A DNA stretch of 64,000 bases from Microbacterium esteraromaticum (GCF_017303215.1 NZ_JAEMWU010000002.1:124001-188000); one strand, 5' to 3'; counted from the first letter of the stretch, positions 44,689 through 54,589 are shown. Numbers and translations: made by a program. Notes: generated by a model not told the origin, from the sequence alone.

Positions 44689-45671
44689 GCAGCGCGATGA
44701 ACCCAGGGACGGCGGCGACCCCGCAGTCCGACGTAGCGATGAGCACCCGCGCGATCACGACCGGGGGTGGGCTGAACGCCTCGGCAGGACGGGCCCGCAA
44801 GCGACTGAGCCGGCCATGGGCCTCGGCGGCATCGATCATCATCGCGGTGCTGTGGACGATCCCCACGCTCGGGTTGTTCATCTCGTCGTTCCGGCCGCGG
44901 GATCAGATTCTCACGAGCGGGTGGTGGGAGTTCTTCCTGAACCCCGAGGTCACCGGCGAGAACTACGTGGATGTGCTCTCGTCCGGTACGACGCAGCTGA
45001 CGATGCTCGAGTCGTTCGTGAACTCGATCGCCATCACCATCCCCGCGACCATCGTGCCGCTGATGATCGCGTCGATGGCGGCGTACGCGTTCGCCTGGAT
45101 CGACTTCAAGGGGCGCAACTTCCTGTTCATCTTCATCTTCGCGTTGCAGATCGTGCCGATCCAGATGGCGTTGGTGCCGTTGCTGAGCACGTTCTCGAGG
45201 GGATTGAACCTGTTCGGCCTGCAGGTGACACTGCCGCTGGGGGCATCCGGCGGTTACGCGCAGGTGTGGTTCGCGCACACGATGTTCGCGCTGCCGCTGG
45301 CGATCTACCTGTTGCACAACTTCATGTCCGAGATCCCGAGCGAGATCATCGAGGCGGCGCGTGTGGATGGCGCTTCGCGAGGGCAGATCTTCTTCCGTAT
45401 CGTTCTGCCGCTGACGATGCCGGCGATCGCCTCGGTCGCCATCTTCCAGTTCCTCTGGGTTTGGAACGACCTGCTCGTCGCCCTCGTCTTCGCCGACGGC
45501 GGCGCCGCGCCGATCACCAAGCTGCTGGCCGAGATCACGGGTACCCGTGGAAACGACTGGCACCTGCTCACCGCCGGAGCGTTTGTCTCGATCATCGTTC
45601 CGTTGATCGTCTTCTTCGCGCTGCAACGGTACTTCGTCCGCGGCCTGCTCGCCGGCTCTACCAAGGGGTGA
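44685..45671 (+). CDS. Sugar ABC transporter permease, AglG-like
   Basis: A 328-residue second membrane subunit, with six hydrophobic helices after a 45-residue cytoplasmic N-terminus. The EAA motif reads IPSEIIEAARVDGASRGQIFF. The C-terminal QRYFVRGLLAGSTKG is typical of AglG and of related sugar permeases. It starts on the ATGA overlap with aglF. Its stop (45669-45671) directly abuts the stop of the convergent cupin gene (45672). Confidence 0.88.
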   Translation: MSSAMNPGTAATPQSDVAMSTRAITTGGGLNASAGRARKRLSRPWASAASIIIAVLWTIPTLGLFISSFRPRDQILTSGWWEFFLNPEVTGENYVDVLSSGTTQLTMLESFVNSIAITIPATIVPLMIASMAAYAFAWIDFKGRNFLFIFIFALQIVPIQMALVPLLSTFSRGLNLFGLQVTLPLGASGGYAQVWFAHTMFALPLAIYLLHNFMSEIPSEIIEAARVDGASRGQIFFRIVLPLTMPAIASVAIFQFLWVWNDLLVALVFADGGAAPITKLLAEITGTRGNDWHLLTAGAFVSIIVPLIVFFALQRYFVRGLLAGSTKG

Positions 45672-46004
45672 TCAGCCGAGCAACACCAGCAGCACGTGCG
45701 AGGCGTCGACAGCCTCCAGTTCGTGCAGCATGCCGGCGGGGACCTGGATCGCGCCACCCGCGGTGAGATCGTGCTCGGCTCCGCCGACCCGGAACAGGAT
45801 GCGCCCCGACACGACCTGCACCAGGATCGGCACGGGGGCACGGTGCTCCCGCATGATGGCTCGGGCATCCATGACGAGGGTGCGGATCTTGTATCCGTCC
45901 CCGTCGAGGGTGCGGTGTGGCTTTACCCGGCCGGCCTCGACCGGGTGGGCAGCGACGAAGTCGGCGGCCGAAGCCGCGAGCAGGAACGGCTGGTCTGCGC
46001 TCAT
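45672..46004 (-). CDS. Small cupin-domain protein
   Basis: A 110-residue single-cupin protein. The beta-barrel motif region has VQVVSGRILFRVGGAEHDL and IQVPAGMLHELEAVDASHV, where the second motif His is present (MLHELE). The first motif lacks the full G(X)5HXH. Metal binding is therefore uncertain. Function unknown. TATCCT lies 6 bases before the ATG on the minus strand, so it may be leaderless. Confidence 0.78.
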   Translation of the reverse strand: MSADQPFLLAASAADFVAAHPVEAGRVKPHRTLDGDGYKIRTLVMDARAIMREHRAPVPILVQVVSGRILFRVGGAEHDLTAGGAIQVPAGMLHELEAVDASHVLLVLLG

Positions 46005-46048
46005 GCCCCGAGGATAGCCCTCGCTCTGGTGCGGATGCCCGAACCGGG

Positions 46049-46054
46049 CACAAT
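46049..46054 (+). promoter_or_regulatory. -10 box of the PAP2 gene
   Basis: CACAAT ends 6 bases before the ATG at 46061; no ribosome-binding site. Confidence 0.4.
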
Positions 46055-46060
46055 GGGGTG

Positions 46061-46726
46061 ATGACGAGACGGGCGCTACTGATCACCGGAGGGGCGCTGC
46101 TCGCCGCAGCGATCGCGTTGGGCATCCTCGTGGTGACGGTGCCCGCCGGGGCGACGAACGCCCTGGACGAGTTCTGGAACGGCGTGGCGGCGCAGCTGCG
46201 CGAACCGTGGGTGCTGTGGGGTGCGCTGTTCATGAACCGCGTCGGCGGAGGGTGGATCGCGGTGCTGCTGGTGCCGTTGCTGATCGTGGCGTCGTTGGTC
46301 GCGGTACGACGGTGGCGATCGGCGGTGTTCGCGGCCTCGGCGTTCATCGTGAGCGCGGGGCTTACCCAGCTGCTCAAGAACCTGTTCGCGCGTGCGCGCC
46401 CTGATGACATGCTGGTCGCATCGGACTTCGGATCGTTCCCCTCGGGGCACACCGCGAATGCGGCGACCATCGCCGTCGTGCTGTGGCTGGTGTTCCCCCG
46501 TGTCTGGGTCGCGGTGGTCGGTGTGCTGTGGGTGCTCGTCATGGCGCTGTCGCGCACGATCCTCGCGGTGCACTGGATCACCGACACGATCGGGGGAGCG
46601 CTGGTCGGCGCGTCGGCGGCTCTGCTCGTGGCGGGGATGCTGTGGGGCTGGGCCTCGCTAGGCTGGTCGGGTCCGCCAGCCGCATCAGCGAGGAGCCCCC
46701 GTGCCGAAGATCCGACCCTACCGTGA
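46061..46726 (+). CDS. PAP2-family lipid phosphatase
   Basis: A 221-residue membrane phosphatase. The three catalytic motifs are KNLFARARPDD (K-x6-RP), SFPSGHTANA (PSGH) and SRTILAVHWITD (SRx5Hx3D), with about six hydrophobic segments. Members dephosphorylate undecaprenyl pyrophosphate or phosphatidic acid; which one is not clear. The C-terminal tail extends past the last helix and overlaps the next gene by 26 bases. Confidence 0.88.
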   Translation: MTRRALLITGGALLAAAIALGILVVTVPAGATNALDEFWNGVAAQLREPWVLWGALFMNRVGGGWIAVLLVPLLIVASLVAVRRWRSAVFAASAFIVSAGLTQLLKNLFARARPDDMLVASDFGSFPSGHTANAATIAVVLWLVFPRVWVAVVGVLWVLVMALSRTILAVHWITDTIGGALVGASAALLVAGMLWGWASLGWSGPPAASARSPRAEDPTLP

Positions 46727-47306
46727 CGCCGACCGGGACGCCCTCTACGACATCTGCGTGAAGACCGCGGATGCCGGTGGCGATGCGACCGGGATGTTCA
46801 CCGACGACCGCCTGTGGGGCGACATCTTCGCGGTGCCGTACGCGGTGCGCGACGCGGGCCTGACCTGGGTCGTCGAATCCGACGACGGGCGCACGATCGG
46901 CTACGTCGTCGCGACGGATGACACCGAGGCTTTCGAACAGTGGTTCCGCGAGGAGTGGTGGCCGACGCACATGGGCGCGTACCCGCTGTCGGGTGCGGCG
47001 GAGCCGACCCGACAGGACGGCATCATCGGCTACGCCAGTCGGCGGGCGCCGGGAACGAACGCGCACGCCGCCGAGTACCCGGCACACCTGCACATCGACC
47101 TGCTGCCAGAGACCCAGGGGATGGGGCTGGGGCGACAGCTGATCGAGACGCTGTTCACCGAGCTGAAGCGGCGCGGCGTTCCCGGTCTGCACCTGGGTAT
47201 GAACGCCACAAACACGGGGGCGGGCGCGTTCTACGATCGCTTGGGCATGCATCGTCTGCAGGCCGATGCCGACACCGTCGTGTACGGGGTGCACCTGGTC
47301 GACTGA
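46701..47306 (+). CDS. GNAT-family N-acetyltransferase
   Basis: A 201-residue acetyltransferase. The acetyl-CoA motif is LPETQGMGLGRQLIETLFTEL, preceded by AHLHIDLLPE, and a C-terminal GAGAFYDRLGMH segment completes the fold. It resembles the GNAT domain fused to bacterial O-GlcNAcase-like proteins. The substrate is unknown. The GTG start at 46701 has GAGGAG upstream and overlaps the PAP2 gene. Confidence 0.82.
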   Translation: MPKIRPYRDADRDALYDICVKTADAGGDATGMFTDDRLWGDIFAVPYAVRDAGLTWVVESDDGRTIGYVVATDDTEAFEQWFREEWWPTHMGAYPLSGAAEPTRQDGIIGYASRRAPGTNAHAAEYPAHLHIDLLPETQGMGLGRQLIETLFTELKRRGVPGLHLGMNATNTGAGAFYDRLGMHRLQADADTVVYGVHLVD

Positions 47307-47360
47307 GCGGGCTGGTCCGAACCCGCCCTCGTCATCGGATAGGATGGACAGGTTGTTTCT

Positions 47361-47445
47361 GGTGACGTGTCCGAGCGGCCGAAGGAGCACGCTTGGAAAG
47401 CGTGTGTTGTGCAAGCAACCGAGGGTTCGAATCCCTCCGTCACCG
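47361..47445 (+). tRNA. trnS: tRNA-Ser (anticodon GGA)
   Basis: An 85-nt class II tRNA with a long variable arm. The acceptor arm GGTGACG pairs with CGTCACC, discriminator G. The anticodon stem CACGC/GCGTG presents GGA (47395-47397), reading UCC/UCU serine codons. The variable arm TGTTGTGCAAGCAACC is present. CCA is not encoded. Confidence 0.96.
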
Positions 47446-47449
47446 CCGA

Positions 47450-47477
47450 AAAGGGCCCCGCATCTGCGGGGCCCTTT
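47450..47477 (+). terminator. Terminator after tRNA-Ser
   Basis: A perfect 13-bp stem (AAAGGGCCCCGCA with its complement) ending in CTTTCTG. Confidence 0.8.
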
Positions 47478-47517
47478 CTGCATTCGTCGGCGACGGCGGA
47501 CTCTGAGCCACGCGACG

Positions 47518-47523
47518 TAGAAT
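47518..47523 (+). promoter_or_regulatory. -10 box of trhO
   Basis: TAGAAT ends 6 bases before the ATG at 47530; no ribosome-binding site. Confidence 0.5.
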
Positions 47524-47529
47524 CGGCTG

Positions 47530-48429
47530 ATGCCCACTCCGAAGATCGTGCTGTTCTACGCGTTCGCCCCGTTGGCCGATCCCGATGCGATTCGGCTGTG
47601 GCAGCGCGACCTCTGTGCGTCGTTGCAGTTGCGCGGGCGCATCCTGGTCTCGGAGCACGGCATCAATGGCACGCTCGGCGGTGACCTGCCGGCGGTGAAG
47701 AAGTGGCTGCGGCGGTTCCGCGACTATCCGGCGTTCAAGGACGCGGACATCAAGTGGAGCGAGGGCACTGGCCTCGACGCCGACGGCTTCAGCACCGATT
47801 TCCCGAAGCTCAGCGTCAAGGTGCGTGACGAGATCGTCTCGTTCGGTGCCCCCGGCGAGTTGGCGGTGGATGATCACGGCGTCGTCGGCGGTGGAGCGCG
47901 CCTGAGCCCCGAGCAGCTGCACGAGCTGATGGACGAGCGCGGCGATGAGGTGGTGTTCTTCGACGGACGCAATGCGCTGGAGGCCGACATCGGCCGGTTC
48001 CGGAACGCCGTGGTGCCCGACACCGACACGACCCGCGATTTCGTGGGGCTGCTCGAATCCGGCGCGTACGACGATCTCAAGGGCAAGCCCATCGTGACGT
48101 ACTGTACCGGCGGTATTCGCTGCGAAGTGCTGTCGAGTCTGATGATCGCGCGCGGGTTTGGCGAGGTGTATCAGCTTGAGGGCGGCATCGTCCGGTACGG
48201 CGAGAAGTACGGCGACGACGGTCTGTGGGAGGGATCGCTGTACGTGTTCGACGGGCGCGGGTCGATCGATTTCTCAGACCATGCCGCGGTGATCGGCGAG
48301 TGCATCGGGTGCGGGGGTGCGACCAAGCGCACCGCGAACTGCCCCGACCTCTCGTGCCGGCGCCAGTTCGTCGTCTGCGAGAGCTGCGACGTCGTGCTCT
48401 GCGACGAGCACCGCGCTCACGCCTCCTGA
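47530..48429 (+). CDS. trhO: tRNA uridine-34 hydroxylase (rhodanese-related TrhO/YceA)
   Basis: A 299-residue protein. An N-terminal acylphosphatase-like domain ([12 protein letters not shown], residues 40-51) precedes a rhodanese domain with the catalytic Cys C192 in [14 protein letters not shown] Cys-rich C-terminus follows ([23 protein letters not shown]). TrhO uses oxygen to 5-hydroxylate uridine-34 of some tRNAs. Leaderless-type start. The 3' end overlaps the convergent transglutaminase gene by 13 bases. Confidence 0.88.
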   Translation: MPTPKIVLFYAFAPLADPDAIRLWQRDLCASLQLRGRILVSEHGINGTLGGDLPAVKKWLRRFRDYPAFKDADIKWSEGTGLDADGFSTDFPKLSVKVRDEIVSFGAPGELAVDDHGVVGGGARLSPEQLHELMDERGDEVVFFDGRNALEADIGRFRNAVVPDTDTTRDFVGLLESGAYDDLKGKPIVTYCTGGIRCEVLSSLMIARGFGEVYQLEGGIVRYGEKYGDDGLWEGSLYVFDGRGSIDFSDHAAVIGECIGCGGATKRTANCPDLSCRRQFVVCESCDVVLCDEHRAHAS

Positions 48430-50678
48430 ACGCGTCCCCGAAGCGAAGCGGCACGGCGCCACAGCGACGCCGGCAGCAATCGTGCCGTCACGCGGCGGTG
48501 GCCGTCGACACTGCGTTCGAGTGCCGTGAGCACATCGCGCAGCGGCACGGACAGATCATCATCAGCGGATGGCTTCGGCGCATAGCTGCGGTGTTCGACA
48601 GCATCCACCAGTTGCCGCATCGCGTCGGCGTCCGCGCCGCGTTCGGCGACCACATAGCGAGCGCGGACGCGAGCCGTGTCGGCCGCGTGCAACGGTAGAC
48701 CGAGGTCGGCCATCGTGTCGCGCACTTCCTGCCACGCCGCCATGGCGTCTCCTCGACGGGCCCGGCTGATGCGCAGCATCCGCGTGCCACCACGCACCAG
48801 GGCGGGCAGCAGCGCGAGCAGGAGCGCTCCGAGGGCGACCAGCACGACGGGCAGCGGATTGAGCGTCTGCAGCTGCTGATCACCGATGGACTGCTCATCG
48901 AGGCGGTCGGGTCCGCCGGTCGGCACGTCGGACGGTGCTGTCGTCGGCGCCGTGGTGGGTGTCGGTGCGTCGGGCCCGTCGCCACTCCCACCCGCGGACG
49001 TCTCCGACAGAAAAGCGGTGGGCACACCGAGTGTGGCCGTCGGCTCGAAAGGCACCCATCCGATGCCGTCGAAGTGCACCTCGGGCCACGAATGCAGCTG
49101 GTCGCTCGAGACGGAGTAGACGATGTCGTCGTCGCGTCTCTGGTCGGTCGCGGTGCCGGGCAGATATCCGACGACGATGCGCACCGGCATGTCGAGGGCC
49201 TGCGCCATGAGCGCGAAAGCGCCCGCGAAGTGCACACAGTACCCGGTGCGCTTGTCGAGGAAGGTGGCGACGGCGTCAGCACCGGTACCGTCGAATCCCT
49301 CGTCGACCGGCGCATCGAGTGAGTAGGTGAACTCGCTGCGGAACCAGTCCTGCAGGGCGATCAGACGGTCGTAGTCGGTGTCGGCCTCAGCCGTCACCGA
49401 GCGGGCCGTGTCGGCAATGACCGGTGGCAGGTTCACCGTGCGCGGGAGGGCGCGTCCGAGGTCGGATGCCGGTGCCCGGCGGATCTGCTCGAGCGTCGGC
49501 GCCGCGGTCGCCGTGCGCACCGTGTAGTCGGCGCCCGCCGCGTTCTCGGTCGCACTGATGACGGTGCGTCCCGCGGGCATCGCCTGCCAGTCGCCGTCGA
49601 TGCCGGTGACGCGTTCGGGAGCATAAGGAACCGGCAGGCGGTCACTGGACACGTTGAGCACCCGGATCGAGACCCGACGTTCAGCCGTCTCGATCGCTTC
49701 GCCCCAGTCGCGCTCGCCGAAGCCCTCGCCGAGCGGTTGCAGATCGGTGCGGTCAGGTCGCCAGATCTCGCCGTCGAACCGTGACAGCGTGGCCAACCTC
49801 AGGTACGGGGGAGCGGTGCCCGAGGTGACCAGCGTCAGAGCCTCGACACTTTCGGGGCGGCGAAGATCATCGCCCAGGCGCAGGTCGGCCCGCACCGTCA
49901 ACGTCGGGCCGGTGCCCGACAGCGCCGCGCCCATCGGTAGCATCGGCGTCACCAGCAGAGTCACGGCGATCGCGGTGGCACCGGCGATCGCGGCGGCCAG
50001 CGCCGAGGTGCGTCGCGGCGCGGACGCATCGTGCCGGGCACCGAAGCGCAGCATGATCAGGATCATGACAGCCTGCATCAGGAACCACGCGATGTTCAGC
50101 GAGCCGAACGAGACCAGCATCGGCAGCACCCCGATCACCGAGGTGAGCAGCACGGTGAGCAGGATCTGCCGGTGCGCCAGCAGCTGGTCGACGAGGATCG
50201 TCACGCCGGCGAAGAGCACCCCGACTGCTGTCGCGAGCCCGGCGGATGCCGCGATCGGGGCGACACCGCCGGCGATCTCATCGATCGCCTGCTGCATCCG
50301 CACGGCGATCAGCTGCCCCGAAAGTCGCGTAGGGATCAGCCCGAGAAAGGCGGTATCGCTCGCCAGCAGGGCGGTGCACGCCATGATCGTGATGGTGACC
50401 TGCACCGCAAGGGCGAGCAGATCGCGGATGCCCGCGCGCAGCCGCCGGAAGATCACACGCCCGAGCGAACCCGCGCCGCTGGCGACGATGATCGCCAGGA
50501 AGGCCACGAACGTCCACGTGCCCGGCATGATCGCCCCGGTGTACGGCCAGAGCGCGACGAGCATCGCCGCTCCCGCGAGGAATCCCGGGACGATGGGGCT
50601 GATGGGACGCAGATCGGCGGTTCCCCTGCGCTCCGTGGCGCGGGTGGCCGCGGAGTCCGCCGTCACCGAATCAAACAC
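48417..50678 (-). CDS. Membrane-bound transglutaminase-like protein (TgpA family)
   Basis: A 753-residue membrane protein. The N-terminal region has about six transmembrane helices. A large extracellular region carries a transglutaminase-like core with Cys C481 in [20 protein letters not shown], and [20 protein letters not shown] supplying the His and Asp. A last helix and a C-terminal DUF4129-like cytoplasmic region follow. It sits after the MoxR and DUF58 genes, the usual order of this system, which is presumed to act at the cell envelope. Start chosen at GTG 50678, overlapping the DUF58 stop; a GTG at 50666 is the alternative. Confidence 0.85.
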   Translation of the reverse strand: MFDSVTADSAATRATERRGTADLRPISPIVPGFLAGAAMLVALWPYTGAIMPGTWTFVAFLAIIVASGAGSLGRVIFRRLRAGIRDLLALAVQVTITIMACTALLASDTAFLGLIPTRLSGQLIAVRMQQAIDEIAGGVAPIAASAGLATAVGVLFAGVTILVDQLLAHRQILLTVLLTSVIGVLPMLVSFGSLNIAWFLMQAVMILIMLRFGARHDASAPRRTSALAAAIAGATAIAVTLLVTPMLPMGAALSGTGPTLTVRADLRLGDDLRRPESVEALTLVTSGTAPPYLRLATLSRFDGEIWRPDRTDLQPLGEGFGERDWGEAIETAERRVSIRVLNVSSDRLPVPYAPERVTGIDGDWQAMPAGRTVISATENAAGADYTVRTATAAPTLEQIRRAPASDLGRALPRTVNLPPVIADTARSVTAEADTDYDRLIALQDWFRSEFTYSLDAPVDEGFDGTGADAVATFLDKRTGYCVHFAGAFALMAQALDMPVRIVVGYLPGTATDQRRDDDIVYSVSSDQLHSWPEVHFDGIGWVPFEPTATLGVPTAFLSETSAGGSGDGPDAPTPTTAPTTAPSDVPTGGPDRLDEQSIGDQQLQTLNPLPVVLVALGALLLALLPALVRGGTRMLRISRARRGDAMAAWQEVRDTMADLGLPLHAADTARVRARYVVAERGADADAMRQLVDAVEHRSYAPKPSADDDLSVPLRDVLTALERSVDGHRRVTARLLPASLWRRAASLRGRVQEA

Positions 50679-51855
50679 CGGACACCTGCGCCTGAGGGAG
50701 GGCATCCGCCCACGTCTGATCCAGCTCATCGCCGGACGTGACCGCGGCGGTGTTCCAGCCGTGCGCGGCCGCAGCGCTCAGCGCGCCGCGCTCTGCGCCG
50801 GCGGCGAACAGCAGGGGTGCTGCCGCCCCCGCGGTGCTCAAGCGGTCAGCATCCGCCACCGAGATCCGCCCCGTGATCACGACGAGCGGTCCCGGGGGAG
50901 TGCTGCCGACGATCGCGCGCAGATCGCGCGCCTCACCGCGGGGCGTCACGGTGGCGAGAGCGACCATGAGGTCTTCACGGTCGTCCTCGTGTCCGCGCAG
51001 CGCGCCGAGCAGGCCGCCCGCGCTGTCGATGACGTCGACGCTGTAGCCATCCTGCACGAACCGCAGGGCCGCCGACGCGCACAGCGTCACCGCTGTCTCG
51101 AACTCCGGACCGGGCCCATCGGCGGGTCGCTCCCAGCGTGCGGCGGAACGGTCGAGCACGACGACGGCGTCGGGACTGGCCTCTTCCTCCTCCTGGCGCA
51201 CCATGAGCTCGCCGTGATGCGCCGTCGCACGCCAATGGATGCGTCGGCGGGAGTCGCCGGACGCGTACGGCCGAGGAATGAGGTTGTCGGCGCCCTGCCC
51301 GAGCCGCGTGGACCGGGTCTGAGCAGCACCGCCCGCGGCGCCCACCTTCGAGGGGAGCGACGGCAGCGCCACGACCTGAGGGACGACCGTGATCGTGCGC
51401 GTGTCACCGAACTCCTGTTCGCGCTGCGCGAGACCGAACGGGTCGACGGTGCGCAGCACCAGCGGGCCGAGGGTCGAGATGCCGCGCTGCACGCCCTCAA
51501 GCTCATAGCGCAGCAGCGCGGAGTCACCGGGATACTCGCCCTGCGCATCGCCGCGCACGGCATCCGGCAAGGTGTCGCGCCAGATACCACGGGGGACGCC
51601 CGGGGCGTACAGATCGAACCGCAGGGCGACGCGCGAGGACTCGCCCACGGTGAGCAGATCGGTCGAGATCTGCCGTGACACGGCGCCGCGGCGCCGCGGC
51701 GCGTACGCCACGAGCATCGAGACCAGCGGCAGCAGCACCAACAGCACGCCCAGGTACAGCAGCGGGCGAGCGCCAGCGACGTTGGCCGCGATCGCCAGCA
51801 GGATGCCCATGATCAGGCATCCCCATCCGCGGGCGGTCAACCTACGACGTCTCAT
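50671..51855 (-). CDS. DUF58 family protein (von Willebrand-like)
   Basis: A 394-residue membrane protein. Two N-terminal helices (about 10-50) are followed by a beta-sandwich and the DUF58 core PYASGDSRRRIHWRATAHHGELMVRQEEEE, which ends in a VWA-type fold with DAVVVLDRSA (MIDAS-like Asp). It is the middle gene of the moxR-DUF58-tgpA set. Function in the set is unknown; a MoxR chaperone substrate is the usual idea. It lies 32 bases after moxR. Confidence 0.84.
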   Translation of the reverse strand: MRRRRLTARGWGCLIMGILLAIAANVAGARPLLYLGVLLVLLPLVSMLVAYAPRRRGAVSRQISTDLLTVGESSRVALRFDLYAPGVPRGIWRDTLPDAVRGDAQGEYPGDSALLRYELEGVQRGISTLGPLVLRTVDPFGLAQREQEFGDTRTITVVPQVVALPSLPSKVGAAGGAAQTRSTRLGQGADNLIPRPYASGDSRRRIHWRATAHHGELMVRQEEEEASPDAVVVLDRSAARWERPADGPGPEFETAVTLCASAALRFVQDGYSVDVIDSAGGLLGALRGHEDDREDLMVALATVTPRGEARDLRAIVGSTPPGPLVVITGRISVADADRLSTAGAAAPLLFAAGAERGALSAAAAHGWNTAAVTSGDELDQTWADALPQAQVSGV

Positions 51856-51886
51856 GGTCTCTGTGGTCGAATCTGGTCTGCGTGGT

Positions 51887-52867
51887 TCAGACGCGTGCCC
51901 CGGCGAACGGCACGGGCACGCGCGAGACGATCTGCTTCAGGGCGCTCTCGACGGGCTGCGCCCCGGCACGGTGCACGCCACGCGCCGCGAGCAACCGGTG
52001 AGCAAACACCGGGATCACGAGGTCGGCGAGATCGTCGGGAACGACGAAGTCGCGACCATCGAGCGCGGCCGCGACCTTCGCCGCGCGCACGAGCTGCAGG
52101 GTCGCGCGCGGGCTCGCCCCCAGGTGAAGGCTCGGGTCCATGCGGGTCGCCTGTGCGAGCGCGACGGCATACTCCTCCAGCGACTCGGCGACGTGCACGC
52201 GCCGTGCCCAGGCGATCAACTGCTCCACGGTCGCCGCGTCGGTCACCGGCACGATCGCCGACAGCGGGTTGGACGTCTCACGCTGGCGCAGCATGAGAGT
52301 CTCGGACGCGGCATCCGGGTATCCCATCGAGATCCGCATCATGAACCGGTCGCGCTGGGCCTCCGGCAACGGATACGTGCCCTCCATCTCGAGCGGGTTC
52401 TGCGTCGCGACCACCAGGAACGGCTCGGGCAGACGGTGCGTGGCGCCGTCGACAGTCACCTGCTGCTCTTCCATCGCCTCCAGCAGTGCCGACTGCGTCT
52501 TGGGGGAGGCCCGGTTGATCTCGTCGGCGATGACGATGTGCGCGAACACAGCGCCGCGCTTGAACTCGAACTCCCGCCCCACCGGGTCGTACACGGCGAC
52601 ACCGGTGACATCGCTCGGCAACAGGTCCGGCGTGAACTGGATGCGCCGCACCGTGGCATCCACACTCGCCGCCAGCGCGCGAGCGAGCATCGTCTTTCCG
52701 ACGCCCGGCACGTCCTCGATCAGCAGGTGCCCCTCAGCGAGCAGGCAGATCAGCGCGCTGCGCACGGCATCCGGCTTGCCGTCGATCACCGACGTGACCG
52801 AGGCCGTGATGCGCGCGGTCTGCTCGGCGAACTGCTCGGCGGTGATCTGCGGAACGTTCTCGTGCAT
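51887..52867 (-). CDS. MoxR-family AAA+ ATPase
   Basis: A 326-residue AAA+ ATPase. The Walker A motif is EDVPGVGKTMLA (K58), Walker B IVIADEINRASP, and the MoxR sensor regions are VATQNPLEMEGTYPLPEAQRDRF and ASPRATLQLV. MoxR ATPases act as chaperones for VWA/DUF58 proteins; the next gene is such a protein. ATG at 52867 follows GAAGGG; an upstream in-frame extension to 53011 runs through the SRP RNA gene. Confidence 0.88.
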   Translation of the reverse strand: MHENVPQITAEQFAEQTARITASVTSVIDGKPDAVRSALICLLAEGHLLIEDVPGVGKTMLARALAASVDATVRRIQFTPDLLPSDVTGVAVYDPVGREFEFKRGAVFAHIVIADEINRASPKTQSALLEAMEEQQVTVDGATHRLPEPFLVVATQNPLEMEGTYPLPEAQRDRFMMRISMGYPDAASETLMLRQRETSNPLSAIVPVTDAATVEQLIAWARRVHVAESLEEYAVALAQATRMDPSLHLGASPRATLQLVRAAKVAAALDGRDFVVPDDLADLVIPVFAHRLLAARGVHRAGAQPVESALKQIVSRVPVPFAGARV

Positions 52868-52969
52868 GCGATGCCCTTCGTGCGCGACGGTGCGTGCCTC
52901 GATCGTAACCCGGTGTGAAGCGAGGGGTTCCCCGAGATGCCGGCGGTCAGCGCCGCGCGCAGCGTCGGG

Positions 52970-52975
52970 TAGACT
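52970..52975 (+). promoter_or_regulatory. -10 box of the SRP RNA gene
   Basis: TAGACT, 7 or more bases before the RNA start. No strong -35 (TCAGCG at 17-base spacing). Confidence 0.55.
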
Positions 52976-52982
52976 GATCGAC

Positions 52983-53068
52983 GGCTCTCCGCGTGACGAC
53001 ACCCAGGCCAACTCCCCCAGGACGGAAACGTAGCAAGGGTAACCGGGCTCTGTCGGGTGCGCGGAGGG
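52983..53068 (+). ncRNA. ffs: Small signal recognition particle RNA (4.5S type)
   Basis: The 5' and 3' arms pair (CTCCGCG with CGCGGAG, about 52987-53066), and the apical part contains the conserved helix 8 core: CCCAGGACGGAAACG with its GGAA tetraloop, followed by TAGCAAGGGTAACCGGG, giving the symmetric and asymmetric loops that bind Ffh. Length about 85 nt. A run TCTTTTCTTTT right after it (53069-53079) gives the 3' end. Ends are approximate. Confidence 0.88.
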
Positions 53069-53090
53069 TCTTTTCTTTTGCCGGGGGCGC

Positions 53091-53600
53091 TCAGCTCACG
53101 CAGCGCACGTTCGTCACACTGCCGAACACGTTCGCCGATGCGCCCGCCTTCGCCGTGGCCCGGACCGTCGTGCCGCTGCGGGCCTGGAGGTAGCCGGTCG
53201 AGCGCGCGTTGGCGATGGAGCGCACGGTGAACGCGCTGATCGAGAACGTGCCGCACGTCGACCAGCTGAGTCGGCTGCCGCTGAGGTTGCCCCCTGAGAA
53301 GGCGCACACCCTGCCGCTGGCGCAGGAACCGACCGAAGCCGTGCCGACGGCGGACGACCCGACCGCGGATGACGAGAGAGTGCGTGTCGAAACACCACTC
53401 GCCGAGGTCATCTCCAGCCCGAGCGCCGGCCACGTCGCATGGTGCGCATCCAGCAGCACGCCGCCGGGCACCGCTGCCATCACCGCGGCGATATCAGCGC
53501 TCGGCTCCGGCGGGGCATCCGTGGCGAGTGCCGCCGGTCCCGACAGTACGAGGGCGACGGCGGTGGTCAGGGCCGCGAGTATCGTGCTGCTGCGCTTCAT
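53091..53600 (-). CDS. Secreted peptidase-inhibitor-like protein (I36/crystallin fold)
   Basis: A 169-residue exported protein. The signal peptide is residues 1-36 (ending PAALATDA). The mature C-terminal region from CASGRVCAFSGGNLSGSRLS carries the Cys spacing of the family I36 metalloprotease inhibitors and crystallin-like proteins, ending VTNVRCVS. It is the third gene of the sigma/anti-sigma operon; the first in-frame ATG (53606) overlaps the previous stop as ATGA, but the ATG at 53600 has the better AGGAG spacing. The inhibitor function is inferred from fold family. Confidence 0.7.
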   Translation of the reverse strand: MKRSSTILAALTTAVALVLSGPAALATDAPPEPSADIAAVMAAVPGGVLLDAHHATWPALGLEMTSASGVSTRTLSSSAVGSSAVGTASVGSCASGRVCAFSGGNLSGSRLSWSTCGTFSISAFTVRSIANARSTGYLQARSGTTVRATAKAGASANVFGSVTNVRCVS

Positions 53601-53602
53601 GG

Positions 53603-54589
53603 TCATTGCTCCTCTTGTGAGTCCCACATCCGGTACTCGACAACGGTGCCTGCGGGTACCGTCTCATCCGCCACGGTGCGCATCGTCTCCACTCCGACGA
53701 TCCGTCCCGAGTCCGACGAGAGCAGCACGGTGTCGGTCAAGCCATCGATGGTCGAAGCGATCTGCACTCCCGCAACGTCCCGGCCGAGGCGATCCACGGA
53801 CTGCCCCAACGAGGCCGCCCCACCGGTGCTCACGAGCATCTCCAACAGCACTGCATGCTGCGTATCGCTGAGCGTCCAGTAGTCCATCACCGTGACCATC
53901 GACTGCACCAGATCTCCCGCGCTCGGGCGTTCGGGCATGCCGTACATCGTCAGCAGCTCTGTCATGCCGGCCACGGTCGCTGGGGGAGCCTCCGGACTCG
54001 GCACACCGAACTCACCCGGGGCGAATGTCACTTGCGACACCACGGTGTCGGTGGCGCTGACGCGTCCCGGCCCGCCATCGCTCCCGGGCTGCACACGGCC
54101 TTCGACGACGAGCGAGTGGCCCGAGAGATCGGGGTTCCACTCCAGCTCGACGATCTGCGGGGTCACCGCTGCCTGCAACTCCCCGTCATCGATCGAAATC
54201 GCCCATGAGATCGTGTGCACCCGCCGAGCCGGGTTCTCGGCTCCGGCGGGTCCGCTCAGAGCATCCGTCGCCTCGGCGACCACCTGCGGCACCGGCGCCG
54301 GAGCCGTGAACGACAGCGGAACGGGGCTGACGGCCTCGGCACGCTGACCACCCAACGCCACCGACACCGACACGGTGGCCACCACCACCAGGGATGCGAC
54401 AGCCAGAGTCCAGCCGAAGCGCCGCGATGCGCGGCGGCGCTCGCGACTGCGGGCCGCGGCCTGTTCGGCGGCGAGGCGGTCGCGCAGTGCGCGCAGAAAT
54501 GCCGGCGGACCGGCGTCGGATGCCGCCTGGGCCGGATCGATGCGCCGCAGCAGCGAACGCAGTCGTTCATCGTCACGCAGATCGGACAT
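53603..54589 (-). CDS. Putative membrane anti-sigma factor (CU044_5270-like)
   Basis: A 328-residue single-span membrane protein. The N-terminal cytoplasmic domain (1-58) has the DPAQA and Arg-rich segment typical of anti-sigma regulators, one helix occupies about 59-80 (WTLAVASLVVVATVSVSVAL), and the extracytoplasmic part has no known motif. Such proteins follow ECF sigma genes in many actinobacteria. Its start overlaps the sigma gene by 17 bases. Regulation of that sigma factor is inferred from position. Confidence 0.7.
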   Translation of the reverse strand: MSDLRDDERLRSLLRRIDPAQAASDAGPPAFLRALRDRLAAEQAAARSRERRRASRRFGWTLAVASLVVVATVSVSVALGGQRAEAVSPVPLSFTAPAPVPQVVAEATDALSGPAGAENPARRVHTISWAISIDDGELQAAVTPQIVELEWNPDLSGHSLVVEGRVQPGSDGGPGRVSATDTVVSQVTFAPGEFGVPSPEAPPATVAGMTELLTMYGMPERPSAGDLVQSMVTVMDYWTLSDTQHAVLLEMLVSTGGAASLGQSVDRLGRDVAGVQIASTIDGLTDTVLLSSDSGRIVGVETMRTVADETVPAGTVVEYRMWDSQEEQ

